A stretch of 22,392 nt of DNA from Sphingomonadales bacterium UBA6171 (GTDB lineage: Bacteria > Pseudomonadota > Alphaproteobacteria > Sphingomonadales > Sphingomonadaceae), in contig DITZ01000048.1 in NCBI GenBank assembly GCA_002422985.1, forward strand, positions 87,814-110,205. The letters run 5' to 3'. Made by a program: the position numbers and the translations under genes. Under the pieces are notes generated by a model. It worked only from the letters and a program-made list of their open reading frames with translations. It searched no databases and had not been told where the DNA came from. This document shows positions 1-6,931 of this stretch, one piece after another (the first letter of the stretch is position 1; each line of letters opens with the position of its first letter).

Positions 1-46
1 CGACGGCCTGGCTGCCCTGGCCCGGGAAGATGAAGGATAGGCTCAT
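1..46 (-). CDS. fabD: Malonyl-CoA:ACP transacylase FabD, N-terminal fragment
   Basis: Only the first 15 codons are in the window, and the gene continues beyond the left edge. They read MSLSFIFPGQGSQAV. The FPGQGSQ motif near the N-terminus is the hallmark of FabD, which transfers the malonyl group from CoA to acyl carrier protein in cytosolic fatty acid synthesis. The ATG is at position 46 on the minus strand. No strong ribosome binding site precedes it. The gene is divergent from the TPR protein gene, so both promoters must lie between 47 and 371. The identification rests on one short but very characteristic motif; related acyltransferase domains of polyketide synthases share GQGSQ but rarely begin this close to it. 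Confidence 0.82.
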   Translation of the reverse strand, partial: MSLSFIFPGQGSQAV

Positions 47-371
47 GTCCAAACTTTCTGCTTGTTGCGCTGTTCGCTGCCGATAGCCCAAAGCGCTGCC
101 CTGTCAAAACCGGGCGTCCGTCGCGGCAATCGCCCGGGTCGTATAACTATGCTTCCCTTGCGCCGGGGCATTCACTATGGAATCCGGCGCAGCCAAAAGG
201 GGTTGGCCACCTGTTCAGATTTCCGCCAGCATAAGGATGGCAGGCTGGAATCAGAAACGGGCCACACCGGCCCCGACAGAAGCAGGACAAGTGGCGTCGC
301 CACGCAATTTGACTGGTGGCCTCGCCACTCTATTTGACAGTGGCACCGCCACTCTATTTGAAAGGTCGTTC
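47..371. other. Divergent intergenic region between fabD and the TPR protein gene
   Basis: This 325-base region has no credible gene; the short frames crossing it have no ribosome binding site and no recognisable protein. Its left part presumably carries the fabD promoter. The right end, 290-365, holds three tandem dyads described separately. Nothing else distinctive is visible. Confidence 0.6.
290..365. promoter_or_regulatory. Three tandem GTGGCnnnGCCAC dyads with promoter-like boxes
   Basis: Three near-copies of a 24-25 base unit lie directly before the TPR gene. Each contains a 13-base dyad: GTGGCGTCGCCAC (291-303), GTGGCCTCGCCAC (316-328) and GTGGCACCGCCAC (340-352). Each dyad is followed by ATTTGA. 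For the second unit the dyad sits between TTGACT (309-314) and TATTTG (331-336), a 16-base gap resembling a sigma-70 promoter whose spacer is an operator. The third dyad is likewise between TTGACA (335-340) and TATTTG, 15 bases apart. The array could be an iterated repressor site or a set of small RNA hairpins. That it is regulatory is inferred; the repetition and symmetry are visible directly. Confidence 0.5.
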
Positions 372-1535
372 ATGAAGCTGGTCTCGCGTTCCGCTCTTTT
401 CCTCGGCCTTGGCATGATGACCGCCGTGCCGCTTGCCGGTTTTGCGGGCAATGTGCCTCTCCTGTCCGGCGCGGCGCAGGCGCAGGCGCTGGCGCCCGCC
501 GTTGGCAAGCCGTTGCAGCAGGCCCGTTCGGCAGCGCAGGGCGGCAATATCCAGGGGGCCATCAATTATGTGAATCAGGCCCGCAACGCCGCGAAAACCC
601 CGGCGGAGCGCAAGGCTGTCGGCCAGATGGCGGCCTTTGTCTACACCCGTGGTGGCCAATATGGGCAGGCCGCCGCCGAGCTGGAGCGTATTGGCGCCCC
701 GGCCAGCCAGCTGGCGCCGCTATTCTATCAGGCCCGCCAATATGACAAGGCGATCGCTGCCGCCCGCCGTTCGGGCCAGACGACGATCATCGCCCAATCC
801 TATGTGATGCAGGGCAAGCCCGCAGACGCGGCGCGCATCTATGCCGATCTGGTGGCGAAAAACCCCGGCAACCTCAATTATCTGTCCAATCTGGCGGGCG
901 CACAGTTCCGCGCCGGCGACAAGGCGGCCTATCTCGCCTCCACGCAGAAGCTGGTGAAGATGGACCCGTCGCCCGCGCGCTGGAGCCAGTTGCTGGGCCA
1001 GCTGAAATCCGGCCCGATGCCGCGGGACGCCAAGCTCGCGCTCTATCATCTGATGCGCGAAACCGGCACGCTGACGTCCAGGGCCGATGTGGAGGAAATG
1101 GCGAAGATCGCCCTTGTGGGTGGCCAGCCCGGCGTGGCCGCCGATGTGGTGCGGGCCGCCACCGCCGCCGGCACGTTGACCGCCGCCGATCCGATGACGG
1201 CGCGCCTGCTCGAGGCCGCCACCAAGCGCCAGCAGGCCGCGATGGCCGCCGCGCCCGGCCAGGCGAAGAACCCGGCCACCGCGCTGGCCGCCGGCCATGC
1301 CTATCTGGGGGCCGGGCAATATGCGCAGGCGATTGCCGCTTATACGCTGGCGATGAAGGGGCCGGCCGCCGGTGAAGCCGCGATGTTCAAGGGCGTGGCG
1401 CAGATTCGTTCCGGCAATACCGCCGCCGCCCGGCAGAGCTTCGCGGCCATCCCGGCCGGCAGCCTGACCGACATGGGCCAATTGTGGAGCCTGTTCGCCT
1501 CCACCAGGCCGGCGACAGTTACCAAGGCCGCCTGA
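372..1535 (+). CDS. Secreted TPR-repeat protein
   Basis: A 387-residue protein starting at ATG 372, after AAAGG. A longer frame begins at 177, but the 372 start begins a typical Sec signal peptide (MKLVSRSALFLGLG, hydrophobic core, then AAQAQA near residues 35-40), so the mature protein should be periplasmic. The remainder is helical, rich in alanine and made of degenerate tetratricopeptide-like repeats, for example around AARIYADLVAKNPGNLNYLS and, near the C-terminus, ALAAGHAYLGAGQYAQAIAA. Such proteins usually act as protein-binding scaffolds in the envelope; no catalytic domain is visible. It stands alone, with a dyad array upstream and a strong terminator just downstream. The partner and process are unknown. 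Confidence 0.8.
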   Translation: MKLVSRSALFLGLGMMTAVPLAGFAGNVPLLSGAAQAQALAPAVGKPLQQARSAAQGGNIQGAINYVNQARNAAKTPAERKAVGQMAAFVYTRGGQYGQAAAELERIGAPASQLAPLFYQARQYDKAIAAARRSGQTTIIAQSYVMQGKPADAARIYADLVAKNPGNLNYLSNLAGAQFRAGDKAAYLASTQKLVKMDPSPARWSQLLGQLKSGPMPRDAKLALYHLMRETGTLTSRADVEEMAKIALVGGQPGVAADVVRAATAAGTLTAADPMTARLLEAATKRQQAAMAAAPGQAKNPATALAAGHAYLGAGQYAQAIAAYTLAMKGPAAGEAAMFKGVAQIRSGNTAAARQSFAAIPAGSLTDMGQLWSLFASTRPATVTKAA

Positions 1536-1550
1536 GGCAGAATCCTGAAA

Positions 1551-1584
1551 AAAACGCCGCCGGAGTCAAAGCCGGCGGCGTTTT
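1551..1584 (+). terminator. Rho-independent terminator of the TPR gene
   Basis: A perfect 13-base-pair stem: AAAACGCCGCCGG (1551-1563) pairs with CCGGCGGCGTTTT (1572-1584) around an 8-base loop. It begins 15 bases after the stop codon. The A/T ends of the stem supply a T run on both strands, so it may also stop transcription arriving from the SDR gene. Confidence 0.88.
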
Positions 1585-1681
1585 CGCGTCTCCTGCACGC
1601 CACCGCTCACCGCTCATCGCCCACCACCAACTACCCGTCATCAACTACCCGTCGCCCACCACAGCCGTCCCCCACCACAGC

Positions 1682-1766
1682 CGTCGCCCCGTGCTTGACA
1701 CGGGGCCCCGCTCCTTCTCCGCCTCGCCAAAAGCAAGCCCCGCCCCGTGTCAGGCACGGGGTGACG
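1682..1766. repeat. Pair of inverted REP-like hairpin elements
   Basis: Two about 30-base elements face each other, 1682-1711 and 1737-1766 (reverse complement). Each contains a hairpin: CCCCGTG-CTTGA-CACGGGG in the left one and the same with CCTGA when the right one is read in reverse. Paired intergenic palindromes of this style are common in sphingomonads and related bacteria; that statement is from general knowledge. They lie between the convergent TPR and SDR genes. Confidence 0.65.
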
Positions 1767-1768
1767 AG

Positions 1769-1818
1769 ATCGGTTCGAGCCAACACCATCAGCATCGGTT
1801 CGAGCCAACACCATCAGC
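1769..1818. repeat. Perfect 25-base tandem duplication
   Basis: The unit beginning ATCGGTTCGAGCC occurs at 1769-1793 and again at 1794-1818 with no differences. It sits between the REP-like pair and the 30-base tandem array, with no gene around it. Confidence 0.85.
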
Positions 1819-1829
1819 AATCGACAGCT

Positions 1830-1919
1830 GCGCCAAAATACTTCGGCGCCACCCTGTCCGCGCCGACTCACTTCGGCGCCACCCTTTTTGCGCCAAATTA
1901 CTTCGGCGCCATGCGAATG
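1830..1919. repeat. Three 30-base tandem units ending in the SDR stop region
   Basis: Units at 1830-1859, 1860-1889 and 1890-1919 share GCGCC, then about five variable bases, then CTTCGGCGCCA. The third unit overlaps the last codons and stop of the SDR gene (stop at 1898-1900). The first two units therefore look like degenerate copies of the gene's 3' end. Every unit carries the 6-base palindrome GGCGCC. The array resembles replication-slippage products and has no CRISPR-like spacers. Confidence 0.75.
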
Positions 1920-2662
1920 GCACCGTCCAGCCGGATCGTCTCGCCGTTCAGCATGGGGTTGGTGATGATGCTTTCCGCCAGCTGCGCATATTCGTCGGGC
2001 TGGCCAAGGCGGCTGGGAAAGGGCACCTGCCGGCCCAGCGAATCCTGCGCGTCCTGCGGCAGGCCGGCCAGCAGCGGCGTCCAGAAAATGCCCGGCGCGA
2101 TCGTCATCACGCGGATGCCATAGCGGGCCAGCTCGCGCGCCGCCGGCAGCGTCATGCCAACGATGCCGCCTTTGGATGCCGCATAGGCCGCCTGGCCGAT
2201 CTGGCCGTCAAAGGCCGCAACGCTGGCCGTGTTGATGATGATGCCGCGCTCTTCGCCATTCACCAGATCGGCGTCATGGATGCGCGCGGCGAACTTCGAC
2301 AGCATGTTGAAGCTGCCCAACAGGTTGATATTGATGATGCGGGCAAAGTCGGCAAGCGGCAGTGCCTTGCCGTCGCGGCCGATGATCTTGGCGGGCGGGC
2401 CGATTCCGGCGCAATTCACCAGGATGCGCGCCTTGCCGTTCAGCCCCTCGGCCTCGGCGATGGCGGCCTCCGCGGCGGCTTCATCCGTCACATCGGCGCG
2501 GATGAAATGCCCGCCGATGGCAGCAGCATGCGCCGCGCCAAGCTCCGCATTCAGATCGACGATCGTCACTTTGGCACCCGCGCGCGCCAGCCGGGCGGCG
2601 GTAGCCCCGCCAAGGCCCGATGCGCCGCCGGTGATGATGGCCGCCAGCCCGTTGATGTCCAT
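1898..2662 (-). CDS. Short-chain dehydrogenase, HSD10-like (3-hydroxyacyl-CoA dehydrogenase type 2 family)
   Basis: A 254-residue classical SDR. TGGASGLG at residues 11-18 is the NAD-binding glycine motif, and NCAG at 83-86 stabilises the central sheet. The catalytic residues are Ser147, Tyr160 and Lys164, with Tyr160 and Lys164 in YAASK. The stretch ASVAAFDGQIGQAAY is typical of the 3-hydroxyacyl-CoA / 2-methyl-3-hydroxybutyryl-CoA dehydrogenase group, which oxidises short or branched hydroxyacyl-CoAs with NAD. The start ATG at 2662 follows GGGAG at good spacing. It is a single gene, convergent with the TPR gene and divergent from mnmE. Substrate is inferred from family resemblance only; other SDR oxidoreductases cannot be excluded. 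Confidence 0.88.
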   Translation of the reverse strand: MDINGLAAIITGGASGLGGATAARLARAGAKVTIVDLNAELGAAHAAAIGGHFIRADVTDEAAAEAAIAEAEGLNGKARILVNCAGIGPPAKIIGRDGKALPLADFARIININLLGSFNMLSKFAARIHDADLVNGEERGIIINTASVAAFDGQIGQAAYAASKGGIVGMTLPAARELARYGIRVMTIAPGIFWTPLLAGLPQDAQDSLGRQVPFPSRLGQPDEYAQLAESIITNPMLNGETIRLDGAIRMAPK

Positions 2663-2796
2663 GCTTCGTCTCCCGTTGGAATCCCGCCGCCTGCTTGCCA
2701 GCCAACGGCGCCGCTGGCCAGCAACGCGCGCAAAAAAATTCGCCCTGGCGTTTCGCCCGGACCACCGCTGCCTACACGGCGTTCAGCAGCGCTGAA

Positions 2797-2960
2797 ATAT
2801 TAAATCAACCCATCAACTATAATAGCATAATTTATTGCACCGTATCATCTTAACAATATTCCATTAACAAGTAATTATTTCCATAATTTTGTTCAAATCG
2901 GTCGTTATTATATTATTAATTTAAACATTATTGTTTACATTGAAATAATTATCTATGATC
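2797..2960. other. Strongly AT-rich intergenic segment between SDR and mnmE
   Basis: The bases 2821-2880 contain 14 G/C of 60 and 2881-2940 contain 12 of 60, in a window otherwise near two-thirds G/C. It lies between the divergent SDR and mnmE genes, so at least one promoter should be here. There is no coding frame with a start signal. No match to the DnaA box TTATNCACA with fewer than two mismatches was found, and no TTAA-N7-TTAA CtrA site. It may be a promoter/UP-element region, a nucleoid-protein site or an unwinding element. Confidence 0.6.
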
Positions 2961-3076
2961 AATCTACGTCTTCCTTGCTACAAGTCCCTCCTCTTCTCTC
3001 ATCCCGGCAAAAGCGCGGCCCGGTCGCAACCACAACACCCCTTGCTCCCCGGCCCCCCATCCCCCATCACCAGCCC
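2961..3076 (+). other. C-rich, G-poor leader before mnmE
   Basis: Composition flips abruptly from the AT-rich segment to pyrimidine-rich DNA with very few G. The 60 bases from 3061, which run into the mnmE start, have 32 C and 10 G. If transcribed this would be an unstructured C-rich leader of the kind Rho prefers. It offers no Shine-Dalgarno sequence for mnmE. The regulatory role is only a possibility. Confidence 0.35.
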
Positions 3077-4354
3077 ATGTTCCACGCCCTTTCTTCCGGC
3101 CCCGTCCCCTCCGGAGTCGCCGTCATCCGCATCAGCGGACCCGGCACCCTCGCACTCATCGCACAGTTAACAGGCGCACCACTGCCGCCACCCCGCACCG
3201 CTATGCTGCGCAGCATTTCCGCCGACGGCCGCCTGATCGACCGGCCGCTCATCCTGATTTTCCCCGCCCCCCACAGCTTCACCGGCGACGATGTCGCCGA
3301 AATCCACGCCCATGGCTCCCCGGCTGTCGTCGCCGCGATTCTGGCGCTCCTCGCGCAGCATGGTTCCACGCCCGCCGAACCCGGCCAGTTCAGCCGCCGC
3401 GCCTTCGAAAATGGCCGGATGGACCTCACCCAGGCCGAAGCGCTCGCCGACCTCATCGCCGCCGAAACCGATGCGCAGCGCGATCAGGCGCTTGCCAACG
3501 CCGGCGGCCGGCTGCGCCAGCTGGCCGATGACTGGCGGCACCGCCTCATCGCGCTGATGGCCAACATCGAAGCCCATCTCGATTTCGCCGACGAAGGCGA
3601 TGTCGCGGACAGCGCCGCCCATAATCTCGCGCCCGCCACCAGCGGCATCGCCGCGCTGGCGCACGACATTCAAACCGCGCTCGCCACCGCCCCGATGGCC
3701 GAACGCATCCGCCAGGGCCTCAGCATCGCCATCATCGGCCCCCCCAATGCCGGCAAATCCTCGCTCATGAACGCCCTCGCCCGGCGCGATGTCGCCATCG
3801 TCACACCCATTGCCGGCACCACCCGCGATCTTATCGAAGTCCAGCTCAATCTCGCCGGCCGCCCGATCACCCTCATCGACACAGCCGGTCTGCGCGACAC
3901 GCAGGATCCGGTCGAAGCCGAAGGCATCGCCCGCGCCCGCGCCCGCGCGGCAAGCGCCGACCTTGTCCTCAACATGGGCGACACCCCCGTCGCCAACAGT
4001 CTACGCCTCGTCAACCGCATCGACGAATCCGGCCTGCCTGCGGGCTTCCACAATGGATGCGCCCATATCAGCGCCACCAGCGGCGCCGGCCTTGCCGAAC
4101 TGGAACAATGGCTGGCGGACTGGGCCAGCGACCGGATCCCCGCAGGCGAGCCCCCCGTCGTCACCTCAGCGCGTCAGGCCCATCTGCTGGGCGAAACCCT
4201 CGGCTTCCTGCGCGCCGCCATCGCCGAATCAGACCCGGTGCTCCAGGCCGAATCCCTGCGCTCCGCCGCCGATTCGCTTGGCCGCCTCACCGGCCGCATC
4301 GATCCGGAACAGGTATTAGGTGCCATCTTCAGCCGCTTCTGCATTGGAAAATAA
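3077..4354 (+). CDS. mnmE: tRNA modification GTPase MnmE
   Basis: A 425-residue protein; with MnmG it makes the 5-carboxymethylaminomethyl (or taurine-like) modification at wobble uridine 34 of certain tRNAs. The formyl-THF-binding N-domain starts with PSGVAVIRISGPG (residues 11-23). The G domain has GPPNAGKS (221-228), GTTRD (247-251) and DTAG (268-271). The C-terminus ends FCIGK, with the conserved CxGK motif (Cys422). The start at 3077 was chosen because family members begin about ten residues before the VAVIR motif; no ribosome binding site is visible. The expected NKxD guanine-recognition motif reads NRID (313-316), and the stretch between G3 and G4 is short. It is followed at 96 bases by mnmG, with two parS sites in the gap. 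Confidence 0.96.
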   Translation: MFHALSSGPVPSGVAVIRISGPGTLALIAQLTGAPLPPPRTAMLRSISADGRLIDRPLILIFPAPHSFTGDDVAEIHAHGSPAVVAAILALLAQHGSTPAEPGQFSRRAFENGRMDLTQAEALADLIAAETDAQRDQALANAGGRLRQLADDWRHRLIALMANIEAHLDFADEGDVADSAAHNLAPATSGIAALAHDIQTALATAPMAERIRQGLSIAIIGPPNAGKSSLMNALARRDVAIVTPIAGTTRDLIEVQLNLAGRPITLIDTAGLRDTQDPVEAEGIARARARAASADLVLNMGDTPVANSLRLVNRIDESGLPAGFHNGCAHISATSGAGLAELEQWLADWASDRIPAGEPPVVTSARQAHLLGETLGFLRAAIAESDPVLQAESLRSAADSLGRLTGRIDPEQVLGAIFSRFCIGK

Positions 4355-4389
4355 GCAGAAATTCATATTTTCTTACAGCTATGATAAAA

Positions 4390-4405
4390 TGTTCCACGTG
4401 GAACA
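4390..4405. other. parS centromere site 1
   Basis: TGTTCCACGTGGAACA is a perfect 16-base palindrome matching the chromosomal parS consensus bound by ParB. It is in the mnmE-mnmG gap. Confidence 0.93.
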
Positions 4406-4416
4406 TTCCGCCAAAT

Positions 4417-4432
4417 TGTTCCACGTGGAACA
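4417..4432. other. parS centromere site 2
   Basis: A second perfect TGTTCCACGTGGAACA, 27 bases after the first, extended to the 20-base palindrome ATTGTTCCACGTGGAACAAT (4415-4434). It ends 18 bases before the mnmG start, so bound ParB could affect mnmG transcription. Confidence 0.93.
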
Positions 4433-4450
4433 ATCTGATACAGCGCAGCC

Positions 4451-6253
4451 ATGACCAACCATGATGTCATCATTGTCGGCGGCGGCCACGCCGGCGCCGA
4501 GGCGGCCGCGGCTGCCAGCCGTAGCGGCGCGCGCGTTCTGCTCATCACCTTCAGACGCGACAATATCGGCCAGATGAGCTGCAACCCCGCGATCGGCGGT
4601 CTAGGCAAGGGCCATCTGGTCCGCGAAATCGACGCCATGGACGGCATCATGGGCCGCGCGGCCGACAAGGCCGGCATCCAGTTCCGCCTCCTCAACCGCA
4701 GTCGCGGTCCCGCCGTGCAGGGCCCGCGCGCCCAGGCCGACCGGAAGCGCTATGCCACCGCCATCCGACACCTGCTCAATATCGAAATCCTCGAAGCCGA
4801 AGTCACCGACCTGATTGTTAACGGCGGCCGCTGCACCGGCGTTCGCACCAGCGCAGGCGACCGGCACGCGCCCGCCACCATCCTCACCAGCGGCACCTTC
4901 CTGGGCGGGGTCATGCACATCGGCCCCGCCATCACCAGCGGCGGCCGCGTCGGCGAGGCATCAGCCGCCGCGCTCGCCACCCGGCTACGGTCGCTGGGCC
5001 TCCCCATGGGTCGCCTCAAAACCGGCACCCCACCGCGACTGGATGGCCGCACCATCGACTGGTCCGGTCTCGACAAGCAGCCCGGCGACTCCGTCCCCAG
5101 CTATTTCTCCAGCCTCACCACCACCAGCAGCACGCCCCAGGTCGATTGCTACATCAGCCGCACCACGGCTGCCACTCATGACGCCATCCGCCACAACATC
5201 GCCCGATCCCCGCTTTACAGCGGCCAGATCGAAGGCGTCGGCCCACGCTATTGCCCTTCCATCGAAGACAAGATCATGCGCTTCGGGGACCGGGAAGGGC
5301 ATCAGATTTTTCTGGAACCCGAAGGGCTTGATGACCCGCGCATCTATCCCAACGGCATCTCCACCTCCCTGCCGCTGGACGTGCAACAGGCCATCGTCCG
5401 CTCCATCCCCGGCCTCGAAAAGGCCGAAATCGCGCAGCCCGGCTATGCGGTCGAATATGATCATATCGACCCGCGCGCGCTTGATTCCACCCTGCAACTG
5501 CAAGCCCTGCCCGGCCTGTGGCTTGCCGGACAGATTAACGGCACCACCGGTTATGAGGAGGCCGCCGCACAGGGGCTGGTCGCCGGCCTCAATGCCGCGC
5601 AGGCGCATTGGGTGCCTGATCGCACCTCCTCCTACATCGGCGTGATGATCGACGATCTGGTCACCCATGGCGTGTCCGAACCCTATCGCATGTTCACCTC
5701 CCGTGCCGAATATCGGTTGCGGCTGCGGGCCGATAATGCCGATCAGCGCCTCACCCCCATCGGCCAGCAACTGGGGTGCATCGGTGCCGAACGCAGCGTC
5801 CATTTCAGCGCCCATAAGGCGCAGATCGATGCGCTTACCAACGCGCTGAAAAGCCGAATCATTCCAGCCGCCGCGCTACCCGAAGCGGGCAACGACGGGA
5901 CTGCCCGCACCCTTTGGGAATGGGCGCGCTTTCCGGGCATCGACTGGTCCATCATCCAGCGCGTCGCGCCAGACCTGAGCGCGCCGTCGGGCATCGCCGA
6001 ATCCGTCCTCACCGATGCGCGCTACCATGTCTATCTCCGTCGCCAGGAGGCGGAGGTTGAGCGGTTCAAGGCGGATTCCGCCATAATTGTTCCACGTGGA
6101 ACAATGTTCCGCGGCATCCCCGGCCTTTCGAATGAAATGGCCGAGCGATTGAGCATCGCCCAGCCCGAAACATTGGGTCAGGCCGCCCGTGTGCGTGGCG
6201 TGACCCCGGCGGCGATTACCGCCCTGCTGGCCCATCTGCGCAAGGCCGCCTGA
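4451..6253 (+). CDS. mnmG: tRNA uridine-5-carboxymethylaminomethyl modification enzyme MnmG
   Basis: A 600-residue FAD enzyme, partner of MnmE in wobble-uridine modification. The N-terminal dinucleotide-binding motif GGGHAG is at residues 10-15, and SCNPAIGGLGKGH (58-70) and the LKTGTPPR stretch are MnmG signatures. The C-terminal helical domain contains PGLSNEM and GVTPAAITALL. The start at 4451 gives the normal MnmG N-terminus; upstream there is only a weak AGC-type leader. Near the C-terminus a perfect parS is embedded in the reading frame and encodes VPRGT, at a place where relatives have variable sequence. rsmG follows after 75 bases. Confidence 0.97.
   Translation: MTNHDVIIVGGGHAGAEAAAAASRSGARVLLITFRRDNIGQMSCNPAIGGLGKGHLVREIDAMDGIMGRAADKAGIQFRLLNRSRGPAVQGPRAQADRKRYATAIRHLLNIEILEAEVTDLIVNGGRCTGVRTSAGDRHAPATILTSGTFLGGVMHIGPAITSGGRVGEASAAALATRLRSLGLPMGRLKTGTPPRLDGRTIDWSGLDKQPGDSVPSYFSSLTTTSSTPQVDCYISRTTAATHDAIRHNIARSPLYSGQIEGVGPRYCPSIEDKIMRFGDREGHQIFLEPEGLDDPRIYPNGISTSLPLDVQQAIVRSIPGLEKAEIAQPGYAVEYDHIDPRALDSTLQLQALPGLWLAGQINGTTGYEEAAAQGLVAGLNAAQAHWVPDRTSSYIGVMIDDLVTHGVSEPYRMFTSRAEYRLRLRADNADQRLTPIGQQLGCIGAERSVHFSAHKAQIDALTNALKSRIIPAAALPEAGNDGTARTLWEWARFPGIDWSIIQRVAPDLSAPSGIAESVLTDARYHVYLRRQEAEVERFKADSAIIVPRGTMFRGIPGLSNEMAERLSIAQPETLGQAARVRGVTPAAITALLAHLRKAA
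6088..6103. other. parS centromere site 3 (inside mnmG)
   Basis: A perfect TGTTCCACGTGGAACA, extended to the 20-base palindrome at 6086-6105, lies within the mnmG coding region and encodes (I)VPRGT. Confidence 0.92.
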
Positions 6254-6254
6254 C

Positions 6255-6263
6255 TTATCCACA
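6255..6263 (+). promoter_or_regulatory. DnaA box
   Basis: TTATCCACA is an exact consensus DnaA box directly after the mnmG stop codon. Only one copy is seen, so it alone does not define an origin. It lies where plus-strand G/C skew changes sign and among parS sites. Confidence 0.55.
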
Positions 6264-6312
6264 GCTAAGCTCGGCTCCCCGAGGAACAATGCTTGCGCCG
6301 CGCCGGCCGACA

Positions 6313-6328
6313 TGTTCCACGTGGAACA
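6313..6328. other. parS centromere site 4 (abuts the rsmG start)
   Basis: A perfect TGTTCCACGTGGAACA whose last base immediately precedes the rsmG ATG at 6329. The GTGGAA half of the site occupies the position of the ribosome binding site, so ParB occupancy and rsmG-parA-parB expression may be linked. Confidence 0.92.
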
Positions 6329-6931
6329 ATGACGCCGGAAGCCTTCCAACAGCAATTTGATGTTCCACGTGGAACAATCACTGCCCTGCGCCGCTATGAG
6401 GCGATGCTGAAGGATTGGCAGCAGCGGATGAATCTGGTCGGCCCGGCGACGCTCGACCATGTCTGGGAACGACATTTCGCTGACAGTGCCCAATTGGCGG
6501 CCCTCGCCCCCAGCGGCCAGAAATGGCTCGACATAGGCGCCGGCGGTGGCTTTCCCGGCCTTGTCCTCGCCACCATGGGCTGGGGGCAGTTCATTCTGGT
6601 CGATTCGGTGCAGAAAAAGGCACGATTCCTGGAAGCTGTAACCGAATCGCTGGGGCTGGACGCGCGGATCATCTGCGCCCGCGTCGAATCGCTGCCGACG
6701 CTGGGTGTCGATATCGCCACCGCCCGTGCCACGGCGTCGCTGAAACAGCTGTTCGGATGGTCCATCCGCCATGTAAGACCCGGTGGAACCTATATTTTCC
6801 CAAAGGGCCGGCGCTGGGCGGATGAAGTTTCAGAGGCACAGGAAGAATATCAGTTCGACTATGAAAGCCATCCGTCTATGACCGATGCGGAGGCGCGGAT
6901 CATCGTCGCCCGCAACCTGAAGAGGCTCTGA
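6329..6931 (+). CDS. rsmG: 16S rRNA (guanine-527-N7)-methyltransferase RsmG
   Basis: A 200-residue SAM-dependent methyltransferase that modifies G527 of 16S rRNA. LDIGAGGGFPGL (67-78) is the SAM-binding glycine motif and RHFADS (48-53) is the typical family signature. The ATG at 6329 was preferred over a TTG at 6293: it gives an N-terminus of normal length, and the earlier frame would be mostly translated parS. A second parS at 6361-6376 encodes DVPRGT (11-16), which corresponds to the conserved VSRET/VPRET region of the family. The gene ends in TGATG, overlapping the parA start by one base, so rsmG, parA and parB form one transcription unit. Confidence 0.95.
   Translation: MTPEAFQQQFDVPRGTITALRRYEAMLKDWQQRMNLVGPATLDHVWERHFADSAQLAALAPSGQKWLDIGAGGGFPGLVLATMGWGQFILVDSVQKKARFLEAVTESLGLDARIICARVESLPTLGVDIATARATASLKQLFGWSIRHVRPGGTYIFPKGRRWADEVSEAQEEYQFDYESHPSMTDAEARIIVARNLKRL
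6361..6376. other. parS centromere site 5 (inside rsmG)
   Basis: A perfect TGTTCCACGTGGAACA in the rsmG coding region, read in frame as (D)VPRGT. It is the last parS in the window and lies 555 bases before parA. Confidence 0.92.

Noticed and set aside
720..1481. Long minus-strand open frame under the TPR gene
   Set aside because: It is a composition shadow: the translated sequence is glycine/histidine/arginine rich without any fold, while the plus frame has a signal peptide, TPR-like repeats and a terminator.
1769..1919. Possible CRISPR array
   Set aside because: Repeats are directly adjacent with no unique spacers and too few copies; there are no cas genes in the window.
2797..2960. AT-rich segment as the replication origin itself
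   Set aside because: It has no good DnaA box, and the strand skew to its right is C-rich, the wrong sign for DNA just after an origin.
3078..3086. Half parS (TGTTCCACG) at the mnmE start codon
   Set aside because: Only the left half is present and similar GTTCCACG strings occur elsewhere in C-rich coding DNA.
6293..6328. Upstream TTG start for rsmG
   Set aside because: It would add 12 residues mostly encoded by parS and has no ribosome site; the ATG at 6329 gives the usual length.
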